From positions 2,232,001 to 2,296,000 of the forward strand of contig NC_062991.1 in NCBI RefSeq assembly GCF_023078275.1: a stretch of 64,000 nucleotides of DNA, read 5' to 3'. The notes beneath the pieces were generated by a model that was not told the origin of the DNA, did no database searches, and was given only the letters and a program-made list of their open reading frames with translations. Position numbers and translations under genes: made by a program. Positions 19,335-28,689 of the stretch are shown here, one piece after another (position 1 is the first letter of the stretch; every line of letters starts with the position of its first letter). Source of the stretch: Leguminivora glycinivorella (Eukaryota; Arthropoda; Insecta; Lepidoptera; Tortricidae).

Positions 19335-19690
19335 ATATTTATTTATTTCATCAAAAAGTAACACATCATTATAGTTTACACCAAGGCACTGTGAAACTAC
19401 AAAATTCAAAACAAGACACAAACGATAAAAATATTACAAATTAAACATTAGATTTGGGCGACGACGTAACAGCGTGGCTCCGTTGCGTCGTCTGACTCGG
19501 TGTAGGATTCGGCAGGTTGCCCCGGAACCGCCGAAATACCTACACCCTTCGGCCAAAAATCTGAACCTACCTGTTATCCCAAATATTTTGACTCACTCAT
19601 CTTTCAGAGCTACAAAGTCATTGACCTTCGGTTCCCTACAGATCTCATTTCAGATACGAAACCCAAAGAAATGTCGAATATAGCTCCTTC
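19335..19690 (-). mobile_element. LINE 3' fragment, minus strand
   Basis: 19335-19450 resembles the 3' UTR of the intact LINE (shared AAGGCACTGTG context and a TTTATTTATTTC tail on the plus strand). Upstream on the minus strand a degraded reading frame (ESYTESDDATEPRCYVVAQI then stop) may be the end of ORF2. The assignment is tentative. Confidence 0.45.
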
Positions 19691-19844
19691 CCTTTGAGCG
19701 ACTGAGCCTCCTTGAGACACCTTTCACACCTATAAATTGATATTTTATAAATAATATTTGGGCGACTGAACTTCGCTGGGTTCTATTTTATTATATCACG
19801 TCTTTAGATAAAAAGAAACTCTTATAAATACAAAAAAAAACTTT

Positions 19845-20150
19845 ATTTCTGGCCGGGATTACCCTGACACCCGCGATGTGTCTGCGAACATTAGACCTAC
19901 CTCTTACGACTGAGCTACACTCAGCCGATGCGCGGTCGGCGAAATTAACGACCATATTTTGCATTTACTAACGCGAAAGAAAAACGCATGAAAACTCGAA
20001 AATTCGCGTTTTCCGGAATCTAGATCGATTTTTCACCCCTGAAAACCCCCACATAACAAATTTCAGCGAAATCGTTAGAGCGGTCTCCGAGATCGTCGGT
20101 ATATATAAATAAATAAATATACAAGAATTGTTCGTTTAAATTGTTTAAAA
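19845..20150 (-). mobile_element. tRNA-headed dispersed repeat with TATATAAATAAATAAATATACAAG end
   Basis: The minus strand of 19850-19925 has tRNA-like boxes (TAGCTCAGTCGTAAGAGG; degraded GTGTCAGGGTAATCCCGGC). The other half has AAATTAACGACCATATTTTG, TAGATCGATTTTTCACCCC and AAATCGTTAGAGCGGTCTCC, a combination I know from lepidopteran SINE-like repeats. Confidence 0.6.
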
Positions 20151-20179
20151 TAAGATAAATAATGACACCCAAAGCAAAC

Positions 20180-20371
20180 CAAAAGGGTAGCTAGGCCTTA
20201 TTGAATTAGTCCGGTTTCCTCACGATGTTTGCCTTCACCGAAAAACGACTGGCAAATATCATATGATATTTCGCACATAAGTTCCGAAAACTCATTGGTA
20301 CGAGCCGAGATTCGAACCCGCGACCTCTGGATTGAAAGTCGCACGCTCTTACCGCTAGGCCACCAGCGCTT
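20180..20371 (-). mobile_element. SINE-A, 5' half, minus strand
   Basis: The complement starts AAGCGCTGGTGGCCTAGCGG, has B box GGTTCGAATCTCGGC, and runs to CGGACTAATTCAATAAGGCC. It is truncated at its 3' side. Confidence 0.85.
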
Positions 20372-21214
20372 ACCTTGATGACGACCATAAGACTGTAATA
20401 TGATGACCTATCAAAAAAAAAACATTCAGTCGAATTGAGAACCTCCTCCTTTTTTTGAAGTCGGTTAAATTAAAAACTAACTCGCTACGTCAAACGTCAC
20501 ATATTAAGCGTAATTACCCCATTAAAACTCTAATTAGGTCACCCATAAAGCAGGAAATTTAATTCGTTTTTAGAACGCTCTAAAATTCACGTAAAAATGG
20601 CGTAAACTCAGTGACAAATGTTCAAGGTCATACCTATAGTATGATGTTTCATTAAGTAGGCTGAAGGCATTAGTACAGACAAGGTATTAAAATATACACG
20701 TACAACGTGCCAAATATATGTATACACGACTTTATTGCCTGCACGATAAGGACGTGACTTGAATGCACAGCGGAACCACCCTAGTTACATCTGTGTGCGT
20801 TCCTTCCATAATCCATATAACTACATTCGTAATTCACAAAAATCTTTCTACTCTAAAATAAACTGTAATCCGAACGATCTAAGATTGATTTTGAAAGTTA
20901 GATTTGTGTTAGTGTGCGTGGAACGCGCAACAGGTCACATTATCGAACCAAATACGCTAGTGTGCGTGTACCCTCTTCAACATAAGTACTTTTCCAACCC
21001 GATTTAATACAGGGATAGGATACTACTTGTGTGGAGGGTTGTCCTTTAATATTACGCTATGGATGTAAGATGTGTTCGTAATATGAGTACTTACACGTAC
21101 TTTGCAGCTTTGGTCGGATTTTGCAAAGTTTCCAGTTATATTGACTGAGCGATATACTTGAGGGAAATTGAATAAGACAGTGTATTTTTATTCAGGACAG
21201 CTTTCTTACGTAAT
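20372..21214. other. Unassigned, one repeat scrap
   Basis: At 20410-20468 a scrap reads GTCGAATTGAGAACCTCCTC and TTTTTTGAAGTCGG, a piece of a common lepidopteran repeat. The rest shows nothing I can support, and the 82-codon plus-strand frame (20759-21007) has no recognised domain. Confidence 0.35.
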
Positions 21215-21280
21215 TTCCTTTTCCCCTCACTAGCTCGGAAACACGTGTGCACATGTTGGATAGTGTGTTAGGTCCTTAAG

Positions 21281-21447
21281 CAGTATCAAGCACCGTAGCC
21301 GAATGGCATTTCTACGCGAAACGCCACCGAAACGCCGCAGAAATGTAGTCTGGCTCTGTCGCGCCAATACGCAAGAGCCATAGAGATAGCTACGAAAGAC
21401 ATATTATCGTGAGCGTTTCGTGAGCGTTTATGCGTTCGGCTACGCAC
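21281..21447 (+). mobile_element. R6 MITE (CCGTAGCCGAATGGCATTTC family), copy 1
   Basis: The ends CCGTAGCCGAATG and CGTTCGGCTACG are inverted, with interior GTAGTCTGGCTCTGTCGCGC. Other copies: 48447-48597 (inverted), 61421-62010 (interrupted), 62733-62815 (inverted, partial), 23147-23615 (diverged, interrupted), plus end scraps at 37783 and 39655. Confidence 0.85.
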
Positions 21448-21571
21448 ACAGGCGTAGGCAGACCTCATTTATAACGAAGCTATAGCCATAGCCATAGAAA
21501 TGGGTCAATTAGATTAGATTATACTATAAGACTTTATTTCACAAATCGACTATGCCTCACGGTAAGCCTAA

Positions 21572-21717
21572 CGGCCCAGCCACGACATTGGTCCGAGCGC
21601 GACAGCGGCGAGCGGCAGCCATACGAGCGAATGAAAAGTCCAATCGCTGTGTCTCGCTCCAAAGTATGGCCGCCGCTCGCCGCTGCTCGCGCTTAGACCA
21701 ATGTCGTGGCTGAGCCG
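21572..21717. mobile_element. PIF/Harbinger-type MITE, copy 1
   Basis: It is a near-perfect palindrome with ends CGGCCCAGCCACGACATTGG and CCAATGTCGTGGCTGAGCCG, flanked by TAA on both sides (21569-21571, 21718-21720). The TWA duplication and GGCC-type ends suit PIF/Harbinger. Copy 2: 25179-25323. Confidence 0.85.
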
Positions 21718-22009
21718 TAAAAAAAGCTACCTAAATGTACTCAGCCGTGTCAGATAGTGTGTAGGGTCCTTACCGGACAGTGTGTTAGGTCCTTTAGCAG
21801 TATCTGGCGTAGGCAGGCCTCATTACCACAGTTAACGTATTACGAGGCCATGGGTCAATTAGACCCGTGTGGGCTTATGACTCACTAGACGAATGCATCA
21901 CGGTATAACTAGCCGCTATGCAGTACGGTCACTGTGCTAGTTTGCGTCCATATACGCTAGTTTTCGTTCACGCACATTTGCTATTCCGTGTTTTGATGCA
22001 TCATCATCC

Positions 22010-22185
22010 ACCGTGCGTTATCCCATGGGAGTCTGGGGTCCGCTTTGACTAATCCCAAGATTTGGCGTAAGCACTAGTTGTTACGAAAGCGACTGCCATC
22101 TGACCTTCCAACTCGATTTCCTTCACCGGAAAGCGCTCATAACTTCCGAAAAATCATTGGTTCGAAGCAGCGCCCACCGGGTTGA
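22010..22185 (-). mobile_element. SINE-A, degraded minus-strand copy
   Basis: The complement has, from 3' to 5', GTGCGTTATCCCATGGGAGT, GACTGCCATCTGACCTTCC and AAATCATTGGTTCGAAGC. Internal pieces are missing. Confidence 0.75.
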
Positions 22186-22194
22186 AAGTGGCAC

Positions 22195-22965
22195 ACGCAC
22201 GTGCGAAATGTAATTTGATTTGACATTTTCCAGGACAGTCGCTTTTCGAGTCGAGGAGATAGTCCGGTATTTCCAATAAGACCTACTTATCCTTCGGGTT
22301 GGAGGTTCAGACGGCAGTCGCTTTCATAAAAAAACCGGCCAAGAGCGTGTCGGGCCACGCTCAGTGTAGGGTTCCGTAGTTTTCCGTATTTTTCTCAAAA
22401 ACTACTGAACCTATCAAGTTCAAAACAATTTTCCTAGAAAGTTTTTATAAAGATCTACTATTGTGATTTTTTTCATATTTTTTGAACATAGGGTTCAAAA
22501 GTTAGAGGGGGGGACGCACTTTTTTTCCTTTAGAAGCGAATATTTCCGATAATATTAATATTATCAAAAAACGATCTTAGTAAACCCTTCTTCATTTTTA
22601 AATACCTATCCAACAATATATCACACGTTGGGGTTGGAATGAAAAAAAATATCCGCCCCCACTTTACATGTAGGGGGGTACCCTAATAAAACATTTTTTT
22701 CCATTTTTTTATTTTTGCACTTTGTTGGCGTGATTGATATACATATTGGTACCAAATTTCAGCTTTCTAGTGCTAACGGTTACTGAGATTATCCGCGGAC
22801 GGACGGACGGACGGACGGACGGACGGACGGACGGACGGACGGACGGACGGACGGACGGACGGACAGACAGACATGGCGAAACTATAAGGGTTCCTAGTTG
22901 ACTACGGAACCCTAAAAACTAGTGTCTACGTCAAATTTTGGGATTAGCTGTCAAAGCGGACCCCA
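22195..22965 (+). mobile_element. SINE-A, plus-strand copy split by R1
   Basis: The left part 22195-22333 runs from GTGCGAAATGTAATTTGATT to GCAGTCGCTTTCATAAAA. The right part 22917-22965 resumes AACTAGTGTCTACGTC and GTCAAAGCGGACCCC. Joined, they match 38090-38280. It lies head to head with the minus-strand SINE-A just before. Confidence 0.85.
22331..22916 (+). repeat. R1 dispersed repeat, copy 2, with long GGAC tract
   Basis: It has the same termini as copy 1. The tetranucleotide tract GGAC spans about 22795-22864, roughly 17 units, against three in copy 1. Inserted in SINE-A; AAAA/AAA runs at the junctions hide any duplication. Confidence 0.88.
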
Positions 22966-22984
22966 ACATATCAAAATTGTTTAC

Positions 22985-23140
22985 TTATTAATATTGTCTT
23001 CGGTTACCGCGATAGTTACTCATGAAATAAGACTACGGAAACGGATTAAATCGCGTATAGTGAATTTACAATTCATCCCGACGTTTCGAACACTTTACAG
23101 CATTCGTGGTCAACGGGTGACACTTATTCTTCGTACCTAC
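22985..23140 (-). mobile_element. Penelope-like 3' end fragment with hairpin motif
   Basis: The minus strand reads GTTGACCACGAATGCTGTAA, then GTGTTCGAAACGTCGGGATG and TTCACTATACGCGATTTAAT, ending TTATTTCATGAGTAACTATC. It is the same family as 37628-37735. The motif occupies 23112-23077. No endonuclease frame is seen here; assignment to Penelope rests on the shared motif and build. Confidence 0.6.
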
Positions 23141-23146
23141 TCAGAA

Positions 23147-23615
23147 ATGTAGTCTGGCTCCGTCGCGCCGTATGAAGAGTGATAGAAGACCTACACTGAG
23201 AGAAAAAACAACCAGTTTTCATGTTCGTTCAACAAGTTTTTCGGTTAAAATAGCGCCTGCGTACTCTTTGGTTCAAACAAGTTATGTTTTGTTAAGTGTA
23301 ACTAGTACATTCTACATACAAGTTTCATTTTATTTGAATCAACAAGTCGATTATATAAAAGCAACGACTCATAATTGTTTTAAACATAATGTTTGGCTGA
23401 TTCAATCAAATATCTTTTAACAAGTTTGACCTTTTTGTTCGAACAAATTTGACTTGTATCATCAATATTGTGATTTATTCCGTTTAATACTTTTGTTTCA
23501 AACGGATAAATCCGCATCAAGTCGAACTTGTTAAATTCACAATGCAATTTTTCTCAGTGTATCTACGATAAAGATATTATCGTAAACGTTTGTACATTTG
23601 GCTACGTAACCAGTA
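23147..23615 (+). repeat. Diverged R6 copy split by a Tc1/mariner-type MITE
   Basis: TAGTCTGGCTCCGTCGCGCC at 23151 and TCTACGATAAAGATATTATC at 23561 belong to one R6 copy, interrupted at a TA. Confidence 0.65.
23194..23559 (+). mobile_element. MITE, CACTGAGAGAAA ends, TA duplication, copy 1
   Basis: It is 366 bp with ends CACTGAGAGAAAAA and TTTTTCTCAGTG, flanked by TA on both sides (23192-23193, 23560-23561). Interior pairs include AACAAGTTTTTCGGTTAAAA and ACAAGTCGAACTTGTT. TA target use fits the Tc1/mariner superfamily. An inverted, shorter copy lies at 60249-60499. Confidence 0.85.
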
Positions 23616-23754
23616 ACTTCGGTAACAGACCTTGACCCTTTTCTAAGAAAAATGAGAAACCTCCAATTGTCGTGTTTGCCTTAATTGGCTCTGGAACAAC
23701 GGCCTTTGACGTTATTTTGAGAACAAAGCTTTTCTACCTATTGAAGTCCGGAAT

Positions 23755-24165
23755 ATACATCTTTTTTTTTTTGTTTTCCGTTAAATTCGACACGTAGCTA
23801 GGTTCATTACCACCCTGTATAAAACTTTAGTTAAAGCAAAAAAAGTTTTCATCATTTTTATACATAATAAATAAATTCATTAGTGTGAGAGACCCTTAAG
23901 AATAACATTCAAGTTAGTCACAAGGTTGGTCACAAGTTAGTGGTCAAATGATTGACGGCACATATATGTCAAAACAAATAACATTAGGATACGGTAAAGG
24001 CTGTCACACACATGTTCAGTAATTATCTTTATTTTTATAATAACTCGATAACCGTAAGAGTTAAGATGCTAGTTTCTTAGAGAAATTAATTGTATTTGAT
24101 CTAAAAAACCTTCCCTTATAGTTAACGGAATTCAATAAAAATAGGGTGTATGTTGGGTAAATTAA
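23755..24165 (+). repeat. Dispersed repeat R8, copy 1
   Basis: This is the reverse complement of 38588-38975: AAATTCGACACGTAGCTAGG, GTCAAAACAAATAACATTAG, GTAAGAGTTAAGATGCTAGT and GGAATTCAATAAAAATAGGG have matching partners there. About 85% by eye, 400 bp. Class unknown. Confidence 0.75.
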
Positions 24166-24510
24166 GCTTCTATCGGCTATCGGATGTCGGAAGGATTTCA
24201 AAATGTAAATGAAAATTAAATATTTATTTTTCAAGTAGGCATATTGCAATGCGCATATGAACATGAAATAAAGCTACGCCAACTTCTAACCCTACGCCTC
24301 AGCCTCGAGAAAATCAAAGGCAAAAATCAAAGATGGCGGCTTCAATGTACGGGATATTGGTCCTACATCCGATATCGGATCGTATAATGTGAAAACGCAC
24401 TGAGATTGAAAGTGGCCTTACAGGGACACTGTCGAACACTGGTGCGTTTACCTTACATATAATTTACATACATAAATACAAACAGCTTGTAAAAATTACT
24501 ATACAAATAG
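24166..24510. other. Unassigned
   Basis: Two TATCGGAT-type patches (24173-24190 and 24363-24385) are weakly inverted, and nothing else is recognised. Confidence 0.3.
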
Positions 24511-24512
24511 GT

Positions 24513-24836
24513 GGGCCATTTTTTTCAAAGTTGTCCACCCCACTTTATTTTTGGATTTGGAAATTTTGATGTGTTTTCCACTCAGAATCGCGAGCTCTTT
24601 CAATCCTAATAGGAGAAAAAAAGTGTCCCAAGGTTTTTTTCCCATTCCGTTACCATTTTTTCATACATTTTGTATGGCGGTAATGGAATGGAAGGTTCGA
24701 AAAAATGTATGGAAATCTTGGAACATTTTTTTTCTCCTATCAGGATCGGAAGAGCTCTCGATTCTGAGTATGAATCGCGTAAAAAATACCCATGTTACAA
24801 AAAAAGTGGGGTGGACAACTTGGAAAAAAATGGCCC
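24513..24836 (+). mobile_element. MITE, GGGCCATTTTTTTCAAAGTT ends, copy 1
   Basis: The termini GGGCCATTTTTTTCAAAGTT and ACTTGGAAAAAAATGGCCC are inverted, with inner palindrome around CCATTCCGTTACCATTTTTT. Related copies: 40381-43606 (split by the giant palindrome) and 63513-63816. Overlapping frames on both strands reflect the palindrome only. Confidence 0.88.
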
Positions 24837-24904
24837 AGGTAGGTTTAGGTAGTTGAAAAAATACGATTGTTCCGGGATTTTCACATACACACATTCCAGA
24901 GATC

Positions 24905-25031
24905 AGGGGGGTTACCATGACGTGCTAAAGCCGTTCAGTTTAGGTTGAGAGAGAGGGACGGAGCTATGTAACACTGTGTCCCTTTCTCTCAACCTAAACT
25001 GAACGTCTTTAGTACGTCATGGTAACCCCCA
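24905..25031. mobile_element. Perfect-looking palindromic MITE, 127 bp
   Basis: The arms are GGGGGTTACCATGACGTGCT and AGTACGTCATGGTAACCCCC, continuing through TTCAGTTTAGGTTGAGAGAG and its complement. CAG lies at both junctions. Confidence 0.85.
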
Positions 25032-25178
25032 GGGCACACATACAGGTGAAATAAAAAGGACATCTACTCGTACTTTGCATAGTAACTTTTAATGTCAAAA
25101 TGAACAACGTTTACCAATGTGAAATCGGGAAAAAAATTTAGCTGTTCCATAGAAATGATCGGCAGCGGCACGTCATTA

Positions 25179-25323
25179 CGGCCCAGCCACGACATTGGTC
25201 TAAGCGCGACAGCGGTGAGCGGCAACCATATGTGCGAATGAAAAGTCCCATCGCTGTGTCTCGCTTCAATGTATGGCCGCCGCTCGCCGCTGTCGCGCTT
25301 AGACCAATGTCGTGGCTGAGCCG
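25179..25323. mobile_element. PIF/Harbinger-type MITE, copy 2
   Basis: It has the same palindrome as 21572-21717 (ends CGGCCCAGCC and GGCTGAGCCG), flanked by TTA on both sides (25176-25178, 25324-25326). The two copies use TAA and TTA, agreeing with TWA target choice. Confidence 0.88.
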
Positions 25324-25376
25324 TTAGTCGGAATGGAACAGCCAATTTTTTTTTGCGAATTCAGCAATGATCCCAT

Positions 25377-25497
25377 CTTCTTCTCTTCTTCTTCTCAGCA
25401 TATTTCTGTCCACTGCTGAACATAGGTATGCCTCTTTCATGGATTTCCATTCTGTTCTGTAAGCGGCGGTTCTGTGCCAGGTCGGCCCCCATCCCAT
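25377..25497 (-). pseudogene. RTE LINE ORF C-terminus remnant
   Basis: The minus strand encodes GWGPTWHRTAAYRTEWKSMK and then EAYLCSAVDRN, resembling the end of RTE-clade polymerases (the pattern D-R-x-x-W-x-x-x-x-E-A-x-x-Q-Q-W). The first residues have drifted and no upstream domain is present. Confidence 0.6.
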
Positions 25498-25808
25498 AAT
25501 CATCGTCATCCTCCTTGCGTTATTTCGGCATTTGCCACGGCTCATGGGAGCCTGGGGTCCGCTTTGACAAGTAATCCCAAGATTTGGCGTATGCACTAGT
25601 TTCACGAAAGCGACCGCCATCTGACCTTCCAACCCAAAGGGTAACTAGGCCAAATTGGAATTTGTCCGGCTTCCTCAGGACCGGTCCTTTCACAAATATC
25701 AAATTACATTTTGCACATAAGTTCCTGATTGGTACCGGCCGGGGTTCGAACCCGCGACCTCCGGATCGAAAGTCGCACACTCTTACCGCTAGGCCACCAG
25801 CGCCTCAG
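25377..25808 (-). mobile_element. SINE-A joined to an RTE tail, one 15-bp duplication
   Basis: On the minus strand: tRNA head (GGTGGCCTAGCGGTAAGAG, GGTTCGAACCCCGGCC), SINE body, GAGGATGACGATGATT, then an RTE C-terminal piece and a (GAA)n-like tail. CAGCAATGATCCCAT flanks the whole unit at 25362-25376 and 25809-25823, so SINE and RTE piece probably landed together. Confidence 0.85.
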
Positions 25809-25869
25809 CAGCAATGATCCCATAATAAAAATTGTTTGTTATGAAAAGTCTGCTCTATGGCTGCTCCTT

Positions 25870-25886
25870 TTGTCTGTCTGTCTGCC

Positions 25887-25945
<59 letters not shown>

Positions 25946-25970
25946 GTGTGTGTCTGTCTGTGGCATTTCA
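25870..25970 (+). repeat. (TCTG)n microsatellite
   Basis: About 22 tetranucleotide units with a few changes, followed by GGCATTTCAATCGGTAC. The preceding and following bases recall R3 (TGTCTGTCTGTGGCAT), so it is probably an expanded tract in a decayed R3 copy. All frames over it are artefacts. Confidence 0.85.
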
Positions 25971-26049
25971 ATCGGTACATTTTATTTTGTATAAACATAT
26001 ATTGTATCAAGCCATAAAAACCAATGATCACGAGCATACGACGGAGATC

Positions 26050-26130
26050 TTATGAATATTGTGGAAACTGCCGGAGGCTGAGTATTTTTGCTATTTTCGT
26101 GAGAGAAAATAGCGCCATGTAATAAACATA
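26050..26130 (+). repeat. Short direct repeat, partner at 27035-27105
   Basis: TATGAATATTGTGGAAA, CCGGAGGC and TTTTTGC-CTATTTTCGTG occur in both. The class is unknown. Confidence 0.55.
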
Positions 26131-26202
26131 AATCTATATTCTTGGTTTCTTGAAAGTATCGAATAAAAAAAAATTACAATCATTTTATAGTTAGTACTAG
26201 CT

Positions 26203-26368
26203 TTTGCCCGCGCCTTCGTTTTCGTTAAATTTGTAAATTGCGGTATGCTCCCCCCCCCCCCCCCCCCTTCAGAAAAGTGGGGGTTAGTAAGAACTTAAAA
26301 AATCTAGTTTTGCCGTGAAAGACGGACAAACAAAAAGACACACACACTTTCCCAAGTATGGATATGGC
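26203..26368 (+). repeat. R5 repeat, copy with poly(C)
   Basis: ACTAGCTTTTGCCCGCGCC begins it. A run of 19 C occupies about 26251-26269 where other copies have a short C-rich patch. It ends CACACACTTTCCCAAGTATG. Confidence 0.8.
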
Positions 26369-26426
26369 AGAAATTACCAAACCTTTTACATATTCTTTTT
26401 AGATATTTTTTTTAGCATACTAGGTG

Positions 26427-26838
26427 TCAAATTGGTGGATCGAGTCCGGAACACCACGCTACGCTCCAAAACTCAAATCGTCGATGTAGCTCGAAGGCGG
26501 CCAAGTTAAAATGGGACTGGGCTGGTCACGTCTGCCGACTGCCTAATGAGTTGTGGGCCAATCTCACTACAGTGTGGGACCCCGAAAACTCTGCAGATCG
26601 GGGATCCGGCAGACCCCGCCGGCGATGGAGGGATGACTCCTCACTTGATGGTCTCATCGGAAGATCAGCGCTGCAAGTCACCAGCAACACGCTGAGATGA
26701 GGCAATTTCGTGACACTTCCTTCATTCCTTCCTGGAAGAATGGTCAGACATAGCACTGGATAGAGATCAGTGGAGAAATTGGGGGGAGACCTTTGCCCAG
26801 CAGTGGGACACGACGGGCTCCAAATAATAATAATAATT
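26427..26838 (+). pseudogene. RTE LINE ORF C-terminus and 3' tail
   Basis: The plus strand encodes LVDRVRNTTLRSKTQIVDVA, then after a frameshift near 26505 KLKWDWAGHVCRLPNELWAN, DRGSGRPRRRWRDD and, past a stop and another shift, DRDQWRNWGETFAQQW-like sequence. WAGHVxR...GRPxxRWxDD and the terminal AQQW are hallmarks of RTE/BovB-type polymerase ends. It closes with an AATAATAATAATAAT tail. Only the 3' end remains. Confidence 0.85.
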
Positions 26839-26839
26839 T

Positions 26840-27034
26840 TCGAAAGCAAAATTAAGTTTTAAATATGGTCATGAGTCATGGCTTCATGAGACAAAATGAA
26901 TATGTATAGGTAGGTACTTATAAAATAGTTTGATATACGATTTAAAAGACTATTATTTAATTTTATTACCAAACTAGTTTAGTTTTATCATCATTTCGTG
27001 TCTGTTCGTCACAGCATAGCCTCGTCGAAGTGTT
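26840..27034. other. Unassigned
   Basis: Nothing recognised. Confidence 0.3.
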
Positions 27035-27105
27035 ATGAATATTGTGGAAATGGCCGCCGGAGGCCCGAGGATTTTTGCGCTATTTTCGTGCGGCTTACTG
27101 TATAC

Positions 27106-27702
27106 ATACATACATGTATGTAAGTGTATGGAGAGTGTTACTAGCCCGGTTAAGGGGTATACTACAAACTACAAAATATAGACCGTCAACCAAATCTTGT
27201 CACTAGAAAAAGGCGGCAAATTTGAAAAATCGCGGGCTAGCAACACTAGTTTTGAAAATCGGTGGAAATTTGCGTGTCATTTGTATCTTATCTGTGGAAA
27301 CCTCCACCCTACGAAAAAGAGAAATAACTAGCATATATCCGTCCCTTTTTAATACATTATCTAATTCGTAACGAAGTAAAGGATGAGTATACGCGTTTCA
27401 TATGCTTTTTTTATTAGGGAGGCATTCCAATGCTGCAGGCCCAATGAGCCCCTTGAAAAAAAATATCTGTGGCTGTTCGACATACATTGCTGGTTTTTGT
27501 TCGTTTTATAGGGATACCATACTTTAGTTCGATGTACATTGCTACTGCCAAACTTTGGTTGACAGGCTTTATGTACCTGTACACATTTTTCATTTTAAAG
27601 TTATTTACTCGCCAAACGGCTCATGCAAGTCATTTAGTTTTTAGCTGGACAGTGTTATTTATTTACAATACTTAAGTTGCTATCATCCATACTTCCATAC
27701 TT
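27106..27702. other. Unassigned
   Basis: It holds a CATACATACATGTATGTA palindrome at 27104-27122 and no gene. The 68-codon frame at 27469 has hydrophobic stretches but no recognisable family. Confidence 0.3.
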
Positions 27703-27862
27703 AATATTATAAATGGGAAAGTGTGTGTGTCTGTTTGTTTGTCCGTCTTTCATAGCAAAACGGGGGATGAATTTACGTGGAGATAGTTGAAGGGATGGAG
27801 AGTGACGTAGGCTACTTTTTATCACTTTCTTACGTGAACGAAGCCGCGGGATAAAGCTAGTT
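27703..27862 (-). repeat. R5 repeat, inverted copy
   Basis: Complement order: CTAGCTTTATCCCGCGGCTT to TTCCCATTTATAATATTAAG. The middle TCCATCCCTTCAACTATCTC is intact. Confidence 0.85.
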
Positions 27863-28057
27863 CTAAATAATTTATCCTAAATTGAATATTAAATTTTAAT
27901 AGTAATCGTGAATATTATGTACTTAAACTAACATGCTTTTCAAAATGTTCATGAGCAAGTGAAACATCCCATATAGAATCATGAACGTATAGCTTACTTA
28001 AAAATTGTAATATGAGTGATCAAGGCGGTTAAACTAATTATCTAATGAAACACAATA

Positions 28058-28490
28058 TTTTTTTCCCCTCACTAGCTCGGAAACACGTGTTTTGTCCTTT
28101 AATACCAGAGGGTAAAAACGCGTTTTATCCACTAGTGGAGTCCGTTTTACCTTGAATAAAGTCAAATTAACTGCTTTAAAATTGATAAAAGTAGGTGAAT
28201 CTAGTAGTAAAGATGATTTACCACCTACACCTGTGGAACTACTGGAAGCAGTGATAAACGCATTTTTTGCGTTGTAGTTTCCTCGCTGTAGTGAGGGGAA
28301 AAGTTTTGTGTTACACTCGGGTGCAACTGTATTTTAATTCTAGTGTGTTAAAAAACTCGCAATTTCAGGATTCTATTCTCGAACCACTCGCTTCGCTCGT
28401 GGTTCAACTATAGAATCCTTTCACTTGCTCGTTTTTCAATTCCACACTCGGCGTTAAAATACAACTATGCCCCCTTGTATAACAAATAAC
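28058..28490 (+). repeat. CCCCTCACTAGCTCGG repeat, copy 2
   Basis: It is collinear with 250-690, with few substitutions and a 6-bp insertion (CACCTA). It ends GCCCCCTTGTATAACAAATA. Confidence 0.88.
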
Positions 28491-28689
28491 TATTACAAAT
28501 TTGCTAGACTTGAAAAATTCAAAGTTCATAATATAGTCAAGCGAATACTTTTAATTTCAGCAATCAAAAGTACCAGTGTGCTTATTGCCTGCCTACAAAT
28601 AAATAACACAAAAATTTGTTGTATTAATAATATTCATAACATTTTAAATTGTAAGTACGCATTAAACAATGAGCCTACACTTTTCTCAG

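Larger units (their letters stand above)
21255..21870. repeat. Local direct duplication, one copy with and one without R6
   Basis: Copy 1 (21259-21510) and copy 2 (21776-21865) share AGTGTGTTAGGTCCTT, AGCAGTATC, GGCGTAGGCAG-CCTCATT and ATGGGTCAATTAGA in the same order. Copy 1 has R6 between AGCAGTATC and GGCGTAGG; copy 2 does not. Confidence 0.75.
25036..25860. repeat. Repeat R15, interrupted by two insertions
   Basis: TAAAAAGGACATCTACTCG, TTTGCATAGTAAC and GAACAGCCAATTTTTTTTTG, then GATCCCATAATAAAAATTG, correspond in inverted order to 44160-44330. Within it sit a PIF/Harbinger MITE (25179-25323) and a SINE-RTE unit (25377-25808). Confidence 0.6.

Noticed and set aside
25870..25970. CRISPR-like array
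   Set aside because: The regular repeats in the window are microsatellites, minisatellites or transposon arrays; none has repeat-spacer structure, and the genome is eukaryotic.
25729..26055. 108-residue frame rich in CLSV repeats
   Set aside because: Translation of a (TCTG)n microsatellite plus a SINE head; all three frames and the opposite strand are equally open.
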